Part shown: piece after piece, positions 1-7,966 of the stretch
How positions within the stretch are numbered: position 1 is the stretch's first letter
Layout: each line of letters opens with the position of its first letter
Origin: Candidatus Omnitrophota bacterium
Lineage (GTDB): Bacteria; Omnitrophota; Gorgyraeia; Gygaellales; Profunditerraquicolaceae
Length of the DNA stretch: 12,497 nucleotides
Assembly (NCBI GenBank): GCA_018818365.1
Contig: JAHISH010000093.1
Coordinates: 1-12,497 of the forward strand
Direction: 5' to 3'
The notes under the pieces: model-generated
What the model was told of the DNA's origin: nothing
What the model saw: the letters and a program-made list of their open reading frames with translations, nothing else
Database searches by the model: none
Made by a program: the position numbers and the translations under genes

Positions 1-617
1 GCATCAGAGACCACGATGATCTTATGCTTTCTGGCATACGCGATCGTCGCACGATAGAAATCCGCCCCTGCAGTTGCGTTCGTAGGATTATTAGGATAAT
101 TCACAAAGAGCAATTTCGCCTTCTTTCTCACCGAAACAGGTATACTCTCCATATCTGGAAGAAAATCATTTGCTTCGCGAAGCGGCATACAATAAGGTTT
201 GCCTCCGGCAAGGATCGTTCCTCCTTTATACGGAGGATAACACGGATCAGGCACCAGAGAGTACTCTCCGGGATTGATAAATGCCAAAGGAAGATGGGCT
301 ATTCCCTCTTTAGAGCCAATCAAAGGGAGTATCTCTTTTTCCGGATCAAGAGTCACTGCAAACCTTCTCTTATACCAACCTGCAATGGACCGACGTAGTG
401 CCGGCATGCCTTGGTCAAGGGCATAACGGTGGTTTGCAGGTTCCTGGGCAGCCTGATATAGTGCCTCAATAATATGGTGCGGCGTAGGTTGATCCGGATC
501 CCCTATCCCCAAATCAATAATATCTCTACCCTGCGCCCGTGCCTTTCTTTTTGCCTTGTCGATCTCAATGAAAAGATAAGGCGGCAGGCTCTGTAGTTTT
601 CTAGATAATGCGAACAT
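1..617 (-). CDS. dapL: LL-diaminopimelate aminotransferase, N-terminal part (cut by window edge)
   Basis: This PLP-dependent fold-type I aminotransferase should convert tetrahydrodipicolinate plus glutamate directly to LL-diaminopimelate, bypassing the succinylase route. About 205 residues are visible, roughly half the usual length of about 385-410. The N-terminus has LPPYLF and DLGIGDPDQPTP (residues 35-46), followed by GSKEG at 101-105, DPCYPPY at 124-130 and NYPNNPT at 173-179. N177 and D205 are 28 residues apart, as are the PLP-contacting Asn and Asp of aspartate aminotransferase. The PLP lysine lies outside the window. The ATG at 617 is chosen because GAGGAA sits 6 bases upstream; an in-frame GTG at 635 is the alternative. 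The N-terminal wording resembles the archaeal-type DapL2 more than plant-type DapL1 (inference). Its place beside dapB, dapA, dapF and lysA supports the diaminopimelate role over a generic aspartate aminotransferase. Confidence 0.88.
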   Translation of the reverse strand, partial: MFALSRKLQSLPPYLFIEIDKAKRKARAQGRDIIDLGIGDPDQPTPHHIIEALYQAAQEPANHRYALDQGMPALRRSIAGWYKRRFAVTLDPEKEILPLIGSKEGIAHLPLAFINPGEYSLVPDPCYPPYKGGTILAGGKPYCMPLREANDFLPDMESIPVSVRKKAKLLFVNYPNNPTNATAGADFYRATIAYARKHKIIVVSD

Positions 618-623
618 ACTCAA

Positions 624-629
624 TTCCTC
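624..629 (-). promoter_or_regulatory. Ribosome binding site deciding the dapL start
   Basis: GAGGAA on the minus strand lies 6 bases before the ATG at 617-615. It falls inside the open frame that begins at the upstream GTG (635), so it favours the shorter ATG-initiated protein. Confidence 0.6.
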
Positions 630-641
630 GCTCACGTTGTT

Positions 642-696
642 CTATGTTTAATGTCCTATGTTTAACGTAACTGTTTTATAACATTAAACATTAAAC
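642..696. repeat. AT-rich nonamer repeats in the dapB-dapL gap
   Basis: The 102-base gap between dapB and dapL holds two direct copies of CTATGTTTAAYGT (642-654 and 656-668) on the plus strand. These are followed by two overlapping copies of the inverted form ACATTAAAC (681-689 and 688-696). The inverted halves can pair as weak 9-base stems in the transcript. No run of U follows in the direction of transcription, so this is not a convincing terminator. The same nonamer recurs in the argB-argD gap. Function unknown. Confidence 0.7.
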
Positions 697-719
697 TTTT
701 AATTACGTACCGCCCACTT

Positions 720-1430
720 CTACTTCAATACATCCTGCATGGAATATAACCCCGCAGGCTTACCAAAGACCCATTTTGCGGCCTTCAGCGCACCCACGGC
801 GAATAGATCGCGCGAATGTGCTTGGTGTTTTATCTCGATACGCTCTGAATTACCGCAAAAGACGACAGTGTGGTCTCCGACGATATCACCTAAACGGATC
901 GCGTGCGTAGGGATCTGGCGTTTAGTTGTCTCAGACAGAATCTGCTCGAACTTCTTGGCTGTGCCCGACGGCGCATCCTTCTTGGCCCTATGGTGCGCTT
1001 CCATGATCTCAATATAATAATCAGGGCCTAAACGTGTGGCTATCTGCGGAAGCATGGCAAAAAGGACATTTACCCCCACCGACATATTCGGAGAAAAAAC
1101 AACCGGCACGATCGAAGAGATCTCCTGTATCTTTTTTATCTGCGCGTCATTCAAACCCGTAGTCCCCACGACTAACGCTTTTTTGTAACGAGCAACATAC
1201 TCTAAGTGCAACTCGGTAGCTTCAGGGACGGTAAAATCCACAAAGACATCGATCAAGAACAGACCGTCCGCACTGGAAGAAATCTTTAATTTCCCCATGT
1301 CTTTACCGATCATCGGAGTTGCTTTCTTCTCTAACGCCAGAGTCAACTCAAAATCTTTATCGTAAGAAGCAAGTTCAAATATCCTTCTCCCCATTTTTCC
1401 GCAGACACCTGCGACACCCAATTTGATCAT
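720..1430 (-). CDS. dapB: 4-hydroxy-tetrahydrodipicolinate reductase
   Basis: DapB reduces the DapA product to tetrahydrodipicolinate with NAD(P)H in the cytoplasm. The N-terminal Rossmann motif GVAGVCGKMG (residues 5-14) binds the cofactor. VVGTTG (87-92) and SPNMSVGVN (113-121) follow. The substrate signature EIMEAHHRAKKDAPSGT (141-157) includes the catalytic His146/His147 region and Lys150. The C-terminal KPAGLYSMQDVL matches the family ending. At 236 residues it is shorter than the roughly 270 of enterobacterial enzymes but within the range of compact forms, with no motif missing. The ATG at 1430 is supported by a strong GAGAGGAG (1438-1445) 7 bases upstream. It lies 73 bases downstream of dapA and 102 bases upstream of dapL. 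The DapL substrate is the DapB product, so the two genes encode consecutive steps. Confidence 0.96.
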   Translation of the reverse strand: MIKLGVAGVCGKMGRRIFELASYDKDFELTLALEKKATPMIGKDMGKLKISSSADGLFLIDVFVDFTVPEATELHLEYVARYKKALVVGTTGLNDAQIKKIQEISSIVPVVFSPNMSVGVNVLFAMLPQIATRLGPDYYIEIMEAHHRAKKDAPSGTAKKFEQILSETTKRQIPTHAIRLGDIVGDHTVVFCGNSERIEIKHQAHSRDLFAVGALKAAKWVFGKPAGLYSMQDVLK

Positions 1431-1503
1431 CGTTTTACTCCTCTCCAGCTGCAGGAAACAGTTTTTCGTCGAACCCTATTATCTATACATGGAGAACCGT
1501 CCC

Positions 1504-2382
1504 CTATTTGAGCAGGCCGTACTCCTTCAGAGCGACTTTAAGCTTCTCGAGATTGTCCGGCATCATCTCAGACATAGGCAGCCGTAAATCCGGCTCACAT
1601 AACCCCAACAACCCCATAGCAGTCTTGACCGGGATAGGATTGGTCTCAATAAACATCGCTTTGACTAACGGCAATAACCGGTAATGGATCTCTTGTGCCT
1701 TCGCAATATCCCCTCTTTGAAATGCGGCAACTAAATCCGCCACCTCCCGGGGAACGATATTGGCGACTACCGAGATAACCCCGGTGCCTCCCACACTCAA
1801 AACAGGCAAAGTTAAGCTATCGTCACCAGAAATCAGATCGAATGCGTCACCGCATAGTTTTTTTATTTTTGACATCTGCTCAAGGTTACCCGACGCTTCT
1901 TTGACTGCCACAATATTCTTGCAATCACCAGCTAAACGTGCGAGTGTCTCCGGCTCGATATTGACTCCCGTGCGTGACGCAATATTATAGAGTATCAAAG
2001 GAATCTTCACCGCATCCGCAACCGCTTTGAAATGTTGGTACAAGCCTCTTTGCGTAGGCCGGTTATAATACGGAGAAACCTGTAACGAAGCATCCGCACC
2101 CGCCTTGGCAGCGTGCTGCGTAAGCACAATGGCCTCTGCGGTGGAATTGGAACCTGTGCCCGCAATGACCGGCACGCGTTTCTTTACCTGCACAATAGTA
2201 CTCTCTATTACTTTTTCATGTTCTTCTATCGAAAGGGTCGCGGATTCTCCCGTCGTCCCGCAAGGAACAATTCCCGAAGTCCCATTTTTTATATGGAACT
2301 CGATCAACTCTGATAATTTTTTCTCGTCCACCGTGCCGTTTTTAAACGGAGTAACAATCGCCACAATTGAACCTTTAAACAT
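1504..2382 (-). CDS. dapA: 4-hydroxy-tetrahydrodipicolinate synthase
   Basis: DapA condenses pyruvate with aspartate semialdehyde, the committed step toward diaminopimelate and lysine. The 292-residue TIM-barrel aldolase carries all expected residues. These are GTTGES at 42-47 (Thr43/Thr44), Tyr105/Tyr106 in SPYYNRP, Tyr132 and Arg137 in LYNIASRTG, and the Schiff-base Lys161 in AVKEASGN. SGDD follows downstream. The start is the ATG at 2382, not an in-frame upstream ATG at 2412. AAGGGGG lies 6 bases before 2382, and MFKGSIVAIVTPF is the normal family N-terminus. This start overlaps the dapF end by 8 bases (ATGTTTAA), suggesting translational coupling. Lysine inhibition cannot be judged from these motifs alone. 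Confidence 0.97.
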   Translation of the reverse strand: MFKGSIVAIVTPFKNGTVDEKKLSELIEFHIKNGTSGIVPCGTTGESATLSIEEHEKVIESTIVQVKKRVPVIAGTGSNSTAEAIVLTQHAAKAGADASLQVSPYYNRPTQRGLYQHFKAVADAVKIPLILYNIASRTGVNIEPETLARLAGDCKNIVAVKEASGNLEQMSKIKKLCGDAFDLISGDDSLTLPVLSVGGTGVISVVANIVPREVADLVAAFQRGDIAKAQEIHYRLLPLVKAMFIETNPIPVKTAMGLLGLCEPDLRLPMSEMMPDNLEKLKVALKEYGLLK

Positions 2383-3190
2383 AGTATTCCCCCTTGTGTA
2401 CAATCTTCGCATTTCCTTCCAGCCAAATATCCTTGAAGGCCATTTCTTCTTTCTTGAAATATACTTTTAGGATTTCACCCCCCTGCGTTTGAACGCGTAT
2501 CACAGGAGACGATACCGAGCAAATAGATACAAAGATCAACGCCGCCGCAACACTTCCGGTGCCGCAGGCACACGTCTCTGCTTCGACCCCGCGCTCATAG
2601 GTACGCACGCGAATCGACGCAGCATTACTGACCTCGACAAAATTCACATTCGTCCCCGCGGGAGCAAATCGACGATGATACCGGATCGCCCTTCCCAGCT
2701 CATTGACCGCAATATGCGCCAATCCTTCCACAAAAATTACCGCATGCGGCACCCCGGTATTAATAAAGTTAACGTGAATCGTTCTTTTATTGGCCCGTAA
2801 AGGAATATTGAATTTCAGGCCAACGGGATCGGTAAGCCTTATCTTTACCACCTCCCCCTTTACTTCTGCCTGGACAATCCCCGCCTTTGTCTTAATCTTT
2901 AGCCTGCAGTTTGTAGCCTGGAGCTTGGATGCCAAGTAGAACGCCGCACAGCGCGCGCCGTTTCCGCACATCTGGGCCTCTGAACCATCGGCATTAAAAA
3001 TACGCATGCGTACATCCGCGCGCGCGGACTTCTCCAATAACAACAGACCATCCGCTCCCACCCCATAGGTACGGTCGCATATATTTCTGGCTAACGCCCG
3101 AAGCGTTACCAGTGGCGCCTGAAAGGCACGGTCAACAATCACAAAATCATTTCCTGAACCGACTGCCTTTACAAAAGGTATTTTCTTCAT
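2375..3190 (-). CDS. dapF: Diaminopimelate epimerase
   Basis: DapF interconverts LL- and meso-diaminopimelate without a cofactor, using two cysteines as acid and base. The 271-residue protein has GSGNDFV at 11-17 and the first catalytic cysteine, Cys75, in MCGNGARC. The second, Cys209, is in CACGTG after RTYERGVEAET. This matches the two-lobed family fold and its usual length of about 270-280. The first residues (MKKIPFVKAVGSGNDF) are a standard family start, although no strong ribosome binding site precedes the ATG at 3190. Only 5 bases separate it from the lysA stop, so it may be translated by ribosomes arriving from lysA. The product feeds both peptidoglycan and LysA. An extra cysteine (Cys207) sits two residues before the catalytic one. 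Confidence 0.97.
   Translation of the reverse strand: MKKIPFVKAVGSGNDFVIVDRAFQAPLVTLRALARNICDRTYGVGADGLLLLEKSARADVRMRIFNADGSEAQMCGNGARCAAFYLASKLQATNCRLKIKTKAGIVQAEVKGEVVKIRLTDPVGLKFNIPLRANKRTIHVNFINTGVPHAVIFVEGLAHIAVNELGRAIRYHRRFAPAGTNVNFVEVSNAASIRVRTYERGVEAETCACGTGSVAAALIFVSICSVSSPVIRVQTQGGEILKVYFKKEEMAFKDIWLEGNAKIVHKGEYYV
2389..2395 (-). promoter_or_regulatory. Ribosome binding site deciding the dapA start
   Basis: AAGGGGG on the minus strand sits 6 bases before the ATG at 2382. It lies within the coding sequence of dapF. It settles the choice between this ATG and an in-frame one 30 bases further upstream, which would add ten residues unlike the DapA N-terminus. Confidence 0.7.
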
Positions 3191-3195
3191 CGATA

Positions 3196-4467
3196 TTATT
3201 TGCCCAAAAGAAACGGCGGAATTATTTCATGACGGGTCAAATCTCTCAAAGACTCCCTCTGACGGATAGTAAATACCCTATCATGCACTACCATGACTTC
3301 TTGGCAGCGCAGCCGTGAGTTATAATTAGAAGCCATAGAAAAACCGTAGGCGCCGGCACTCATCACCGCCAGATATTCGCCTTCTTTTACTTTAGGAAGT
3401 CTCCTCTCTTGCGCAAGAAAATCCCCGCTTTCACAGATAGGGCCGACCACATCCACTTTTTCCAAATCCGCCTTACGGTTTTCTGTGGCCCGCAAAGGCA
3501 AAATTTGATGATATGCCCCGTACAATGAAGGGCGGATCAAATCATTCATCCCGGCGTCAACGATAATAAATTTCTTCCGCGGGGTCTGTTTGACATACAA
3601 GACTTTCGTCACCAATACCCCTGCCTGCCCCGCGATGAACCTGCCCGGCTCAAGAATCATTTTTAATCCTGATTTCTTAAAGAACGGGATGACCCGACGG
3701 GCATACTCCTGTGCAGTCTGAGGGGTTTCACGATTATAGGTAATCCCCATACCACCGCCGATATTGAGATATTCTATCACGATCCCTTTCTTCTTTAGCA
3801 CGCCGATAAAATCAATGACTTTTCTGATCGCGGCAATAAACGGAACACTATCGGTAATCTGAGACCCTATATGGATATGCAGGCCCACGATACGCACGTG
3901 GGGAAGGGCATTACGCAAAAGCAAGATCTGCTGCACACACTTGAAGTCCACTCCGAACTTACTGGTCAGTTTCCCCGTGGTGATATATTTATGAGTCTTC
4001 GGTTCTACATCGGGATTGATCCGAAGCGCCACACGCGAGACGCGGTTAAGCCGACCGCAGATACGGTTGATATTCTCCAGCTCCGCAACCGATTCCACGT
4101 TAAAGAAAAGAATTTTTCGGCGGACCGCTTTCTCTATCTCCGCATCGGTCTTTCCGACAGACGCGTAGACGATCCTTTCGGGAGGACACCCTGCCTGAAG
4201 GGCCCGGAAAAGCTCTCCTCCGGATACAATATCTAATCCTGCCCCTTTATTCACCAGGGCCTTGAGTATCGCCAGATTGGAATTTGCTTTGACCGAATAA
4301 CAGACCAACGGATTGATCTGGCGAAACGCGTCTTTTAGTTTAAGGAAATGCCCTATGAGCGTTTGGTAGCTGTAGACATACAGAGGAGTCTGGAATCGTG
4401 CAACCAGATCCGCAATACGCAACTTCTCGCACAAAAGATCTTTCTTGGAATACCTAAACTCATGCAT
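3196..4467 (-). CDS. lysA: Diaminopimelate decarboxylase
   Basis: LysA is a PLP-dependent, alanine-racemase-fold (fold type III) enzyme that decarboxylates meso-diaminopimelate to lysine, the last step of the pathway. The 423-residue protein shows the PLP Lys60 in CYSVKAN, HIHIGSQ at 197-203, and the phosphate-binding GGG at 237-239. EPGR at 273-276, CESGD at 345-349 with the active-site cysteine from the partner subunit, and AGAYG at 371-375 follow. These separate it from arginine and ornithine decarboxylases of the same fold. The ATG at 4467 overlaps the end of argH by 8 bases (ATGCATGA). This junction joins the arginine and lysine halves of the cluster, so the two pathways are probably co-transcribed here. 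Confidence 0.97.
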   Translation of the reverse strand: MHEFRYSKKDLLCEKLRIADLVARFQTPLYVYSYQTLIGHFLKLKDAFRQINPLVCYSVKANSNLAILKALVNKGAGLDIVSGGELFRALQAGCPPERIVYASVGKTDAEIEKAVRRKILFFNVESVAELENINRICGRLNRVSRVALRINPDVEPKTHKYITTGKLTSKFGVDFKCVQQILLLRNALPHVRIVGLHIHIGSQITDSVPFIAAIRKVIDFIGVLKKKGIVIEYLNIGGGMGITYNRETPQTAQEYARRVIPFFKKSGLKMILEPGRFIAGQAGVLVTKVLYVKQTPRKKFIIVDAGMNDLIRPSLYGAYHQILPLRATENRKADLEKVDVVGPICESGDFLAQERRLPKVKEGEYLAVMSAGAYGFSMASNYNSRLRCQEVMVVHDRVFTIRQRESLRDLTRHEIIPPFLLGK

Positions 4468-5839
4468 TAAGCTTCTTCTCCCAACGCGCTAGTTGCTGCC
4501 GCACCCGCTGAGGGCTTGTCCCTCCATAGGATTTCTTACGGTTCACCGATACCTGGGCGTTAAACATCTTTAATGCCTCTACCTCAAACACAGGTGAATA
4601 TCTTTTGAGTTCTGGAATACTTAACGCGGAAATCTTCTTCCCCTTATCGAGGCAATCTCTCACCAGTCTTCCGACTACATCATGTGCCTGCCGGTAGGAT
4701 ACTCCTTTTTCGATAAGATATTCGACGATGTCCACAGAGAACAATGCTTCGTCGTCAAGCCGCGCCGCGATCGCCTGTTTCTCAATTACCACGCTCTCAA
4801 AGATCTGCGTTGCGATCTCAAGGATGCCTTTGATAGAATCAACCGCCTCGAAAAGCGGAGGCTTATCCAACTGCAGGTCGCGGTTATACGATGACGGCAA
4901 CCCCTTCAACAGAATCAAGACACTTGATAACGCCCCATGAATCTTACCCACCGAGCCCCGGATAAGTTCTAAAACATCAGGGTTTTTTTTATGGGGCATG
5001 ATGCTCGAACCCGTACAGAAAGAATAATCAATGTCGATAAAGTTAAACTCCCTGGTAGACCAAAGGATCAAATCCTCGGCGATCCGCGATAAATGCACGG
5101 AGAGTATCGAGATGTCCGCAAGCACTTCAATGATAAAATCCCGGTCGCTGACACTATCGATGCTATTCTCGGTTACCGCACTAAACCCCAGCGCTCTTCT
5201 GACCTTCTCCCTATCAATAGGCAATCCCGTGCCGGAAAACGCACACGCACCCAACGGCATCAAATCCACTCTCTTCCTGGCATCGTTCAACCTTTGTGTA
5301 TCGCGCGCCAACGACTCGATATAGGAAAGCAAATGATGCGCCAGAAGCACGCACTGTGCCATCTGAAGATGGGTATACCCCGGGATGATCACCTCAATGT
5401 TATTCCTGGCGAACTTCAAAATAGACTTTTGTAAAAGACCGAGTGATTCGACGATTTCATCGATCTGGTCTAAAAGATACATCCGCACATCTAACGCCAC
5501 CTGGTCATTGCGGGAACGCGCCGTATGAAGTTTGTCTGCCACCGATCCCACCTTCTTAAAGAGCGCTTCCTGGACATACGAATGGATATCCTCCGCTCTC
5601 ATATCCACACTAAATTTCTTTTTCTCGATATCCTTTAGAAGCGCCTGAAGCCCTTGGGTGAGGGATGCCGCATCTTTTTTAGAGATGATCGCACACTCCC
5701 CAAGCATCTTGGCGTGCGCAATACTGCCAATGATATCGTACGACGCCAGCCTCTTATCGAATGCGATACTTGAGGTAAACGCATCGGTCAGAGTGCTTGT
5801 CTTTTTAGGAAATCGAGTCCCCCATAATTTCTTCGCCAT
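4460..5839 (-). CDS. argH: Argininosuccinate lyase
   Basis: ArgH splits argininosuccinate into arginine and fumarate, the last arginine step. The 459-residue protein is a typical aspartase/fumarase-superfamily member of normal length. HTARSRNDQVA is at 105-115 and GYTHLQMAQ at 154-162. The flexible signature loop GSSIMPHKKN at 277-286 contains the catalytic serine. KLWGTRF at the N-terminus is the usual ArgH opening. The ATG at 5839 has AAGGAAG and AAAAAGG in the 18-base gap after argG. One small departure is AQC after the catalytic histidine region, where many family members read AQP. It overlaps lysA by 8 bases. Confidence 0.97.
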   Translation of the reverse strand: MAKKLWGTRFPKKTSTLTDAFTSSIAFDKRLASYDIIGSIAHAKMLGECAIISKKDAASLTQGLQALLKDIEKKKFSVDMRAEDIHSYVQEALFKKVGSVADKLHTARSRNDQVALDVRMYLLDQIDEIVESLGLLQKSILKFARNNIEVIIPGYTHLQMAQCVLLAHHLLSYIESLARDTQRLNDARKRVDLMPLGACAFSGTGLPIDREKVRRALGFSAVTENSIDSVSDRDFIIEVLADISILSVHLSRIAEDLILWSTREFNFIDIDYSFCTGSSIMPHKKNPDVLELIRGSVGKIHGALSSVLILLKGLPSSYNRDLQLDKPPLFEAVDSIKGILEIATQIFESVVIEKQAIAARLDDEALFSVDIVEYLIEKGVSYRQAHDVVGRLVRDCLDKGKKISALSIPELKRYSPVFEVEALKMFNAQVSVNRKKSYGGTSPQRVRQQLARWEKKLNA

Positions 5840-5857
5840 AGCGTACCTTTTTCTTCC

Positions 5858-7039
5858 TTATCGTTTATACGGCATCCCCCAGATACGGATAAACCCTTCA
5901 GAGAGTTTCTGATTAAAGGTATCTTCCTTGCCGTAGGTGCTTAGTTCTTTTTTATACAATGAATGCGCGGATTTTCTTCCTACTGCCACGCAATTGCCTT
6001 TAAATAATTTAAGCCTTATCGACCCCGATACTTTCTTTTGCGTGATATCGACAAAGCCGTCAAGCGCTTCCTTTAACGGAGAATACCAGAGCCCGTAATA
6101 GACCAACTCTGCATACTTCTGAGAAATCCCCTCTTTAAAGTGCGCAAGTTCCCGGTCGAACACCACGCTCTCTAACTCCTTATGCGCACAGTGCAATACC
6201 GTCGCCGCAGGCGCCTCATAGATCTCGCGGGATTTAATTCCCACCAATCTATTCTCTACCAAATCCGCCCTGCCGACGCCATGGGCACCTGCGATCTCAT
6301 TTAAATGACTGATCAAGGTTTTTAACTTATACGTTTTCCCGTCAAGCTTCTTCGGCACTCCTTTTTCAAAATACAACTCTACATAGCGAGGATACGTGGT
6401 CATCTGCGAAGGATTCTTAGTCATCAAGTAGGCGTCTTCCGGAGGCTCCTTTTCTATATCCTCCAAAACCCCCGCCTCAATACTGATCCCCCAGATATTC
6501 CGGTCGATGCTGTAGGGCTTCTTTTTGGTGACATCAATAGGGATATTATGCGCCTGGGCATATTCGATCTCTTCTTCCCGGGACTTAAATTCCCACTCCC
6601 GCACCGGCGCAATAATTTCTAATCGTGGATCCAATATACCCACGGTCACTTCAAAACGCACCTGGTCATTGCCCTTCCCCGTACATCCATGGGCAACCGC
6701 ATCAGCCTTTTCTTTATGCGCAATCTGCACCAGGTATTTAGCGATCAAGGGCCTGCCTAATGCCGTCGCAAGAAGATATTTCCCCTCATATATCGCGCCT
6801 GCCTTTAACGAAGGAAGAATAAAATCATTGATAAACTCTTCCTGTAGATCCCTGATGTATATTTTGCATGCCCCGGCAGCAAGCGCCCTGGCTTCAATAG
6901 CCTCTAAGTCCTCGCCCGTTCCCAACCCCTGCCCTAAATCCGCGACAAAACAGATTACTTCGAATCCCCGGTCCCTAAGCCACCGTACGATACAGGAAGT
7001 ATCCAATCCGCCGGAATATGCCAACACGACTTTTTTCAT
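5858..7039 (-). CDS. argG: Argininosuccinate synthase
   Basis: ArgG joins citrulline and aspartate with ATP to give argininosuccinate. The 393-residue protein begins with the N-type ATP pyrophosphatase loop AYSGGLDTS (SGGLDTS at 9-15). It has FVADLGQG at about 31-38, ALGRPLIAK at about 93-101, and the substrate-binding HGCTGKGNDQ at 117-126. SIDRNIWGIS follows, so the length and order are normal. The ATG at 7039 comes immediately after the TAG of argF with no intervening base. An AGGAGGGG stretch inside the end of argF, about 11 bases upstream, is the likely ribosome binding site. The product passes to ArgH, encoded next. Confidence 0.97.
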   Translation of the reverse strand: MKKVVLAYSGGLDTSCIVRWLRDRGFEVICFVADLGQGLGTGEDLEAIEARALAAGACKIYIRDLQEEFINDFILPSLKAGAIYEGKYLLATALGRPLIAKYLVQIAHKEKADAVAHGCTGKGNDQVRFEVTVGILDPRLEIIAPVREWEFKSREEEIEYAQAHNIPIDVTKKKPYSIDRNIWGISIEAGVLEDIEKEPPEDAYLMTKNPSQMTTYPRYVELYFEKGVPKKLDGKTYKLKTLISHLNEIAGAHGVGRADLVENRLVGIKSREIYEAPAATVLHCAHKELESVVFDRELAHFKEGISQKYAELVYYGLWYSPLKEALDGFVDITQKKVSGSIRLKLFKGNCVAVGRKSAHSLYKKELSTYGKEDTFNQKLSEGFIRIWGMPYKR

Positions 7040-7966
7040 CTATTTGTCTTCCCCTCCTAAGAGTTTAATCAAAATCGCCTTCTGCACATGCATACGGTTC
7101 TCGGCCTGATCGAAGACTATAGAGTGCCTGCTCTCCATCACCTCATCGGTAATCTCTTCTCCCCGATGCGCGGGAAGGCAATGCATAACCAAGACGTCTT
7201 TCTTGGCATAAAGCAGCAGTTGCCTATTGACCTGAAAATCCTTAAACTTGAGTTTGCGCGTGCGTGATTCCTTCTCCTGTCCCATACTCGCCCAGACATC
7301 CGTATAAATGACATCGGCACTTTTAACCGCTCTCGCCGCACTAGAGAATAGTTGTATCGAGCCAGCTTTTGCGCCTGCAGTTTGCGCGGCCTCGAGTAAC
7401 ACATCTCTCTGCGGACCATACCCCTTGGGGATCCCCAGATGTATGGGGATTCCAAGCTTCGCGCAGGTAAAAATAAGAGAGTTACAGACATTATTCCCGT
7501 CTCCCACATACGAAAAAACAATATTCTTTCTATTCCGTATCTTCTCCTGCACGGTAAAGATGTCCGCCAAGGCTTGGCACGGATGCGAAAAGTCGGAAAG
7601 GCCGTTTATGACCGGGACATCGGCATACCGGGCCATATCCACTACAATGCCGTGCGAAAAAGTCCTGACCACGATCCCCTCCACATACCGCGAAAGGGTC
7701 TTTGCCACATCCTTGACTGATTCTCGCACCCCCAGGTTGATCTCATGAGGAGCCAGGTAAATGGAGTTCCCTCCTAATTGATACATTCCTACTTCAAAAG
7801 AAACCCGCGTTCTATTAGAAGGTTTCTGAAAGACCAACGCCAGGGTCTTGCCTGCAAGGGCCTTCCTGAAGCGCACCTTATTCTCCTTTAATTTTGTCGT
7901 AAGGGAAAATATTTCTTTTATTTCCCCGGAACTTAAATCCTTAATACTCACAAGGTCTTTTTTCAT
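7040..7966 (-). CDS. argF: Ornithine carbamoyltransferase
   Basis: ArgF transfers the carbamoyl group of carbamoyl phosphate to ornithine, giving citrulline. The 308-residue protein has the phosphate-binding motif as SNRTR (50-54), with Asn where most family members have Thr. HPCQ is at 128-131 and the ornithine-binding DVWASMG at 223-229. HCLPAHRGEEIT (262-273) contains the catalytic cysteine. The DxxxSMG loop and HCLP set mark an ornithine enzyme rather than aspartate or acetylornithine carbamoyltransferase. This agrees with ArgJ making free ornithine upstream. The ATG at 7966 overlaps the argD stop as ATGA, so translation is probably coupled. The carbamoyl-phosphate synthase genes are not in the window. 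Confidence 0.96.
   Translation of the reverse strand: MKKDLVSIKDLSSGEIKEIFSLTTKLKENKVRFRKALAGKTLALVFQKPSNRTRVSFEVGMYQLGGNSIYLAPHEINLGVRESVKDVAKTLSRYVEGIVVRTFSHGIVVDMARYADVPVINGLSDFSHPCQALADIFTVQEKIRNRKNIVFSYVGDGNNVCNSLIFTCAKLGIPIHLGIPKGYGPQRDVLLEAAQTAGAKAGSIQLFSSAARAVKSADVIYTDVWASMGQEKESRTRKLKFKDFQVNRQLLLYAKKDVLVMHCLPAHRGEEITDEVMESRHSIVFDQAENRMHVQKAILIKLLGGEDK

Noticed and set aside
618..719. Terminator or new promoter between dapB and dapL
   Set aside because: The inverted repeats are AT-rich, weak and not followed by a U-run. A TATAAA word is present but has no acceptable -35 partner at 17 bases.
2383..2412. Ten-residue longer dapA starting at the upstream in-frame ATG
   Set aside because: The extra residues do not resemble DapA. 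The downstream ATG has AAGGGGG at good spacing, and the extension would only re-read the dapF end.
6525..7109. Open frame of 194 codons on the plus strand opposite the start of argG
   Set aside because: It mirrors a clear argG and the argF end, has no motif or ribosome binding site, and is an antisense shadow.
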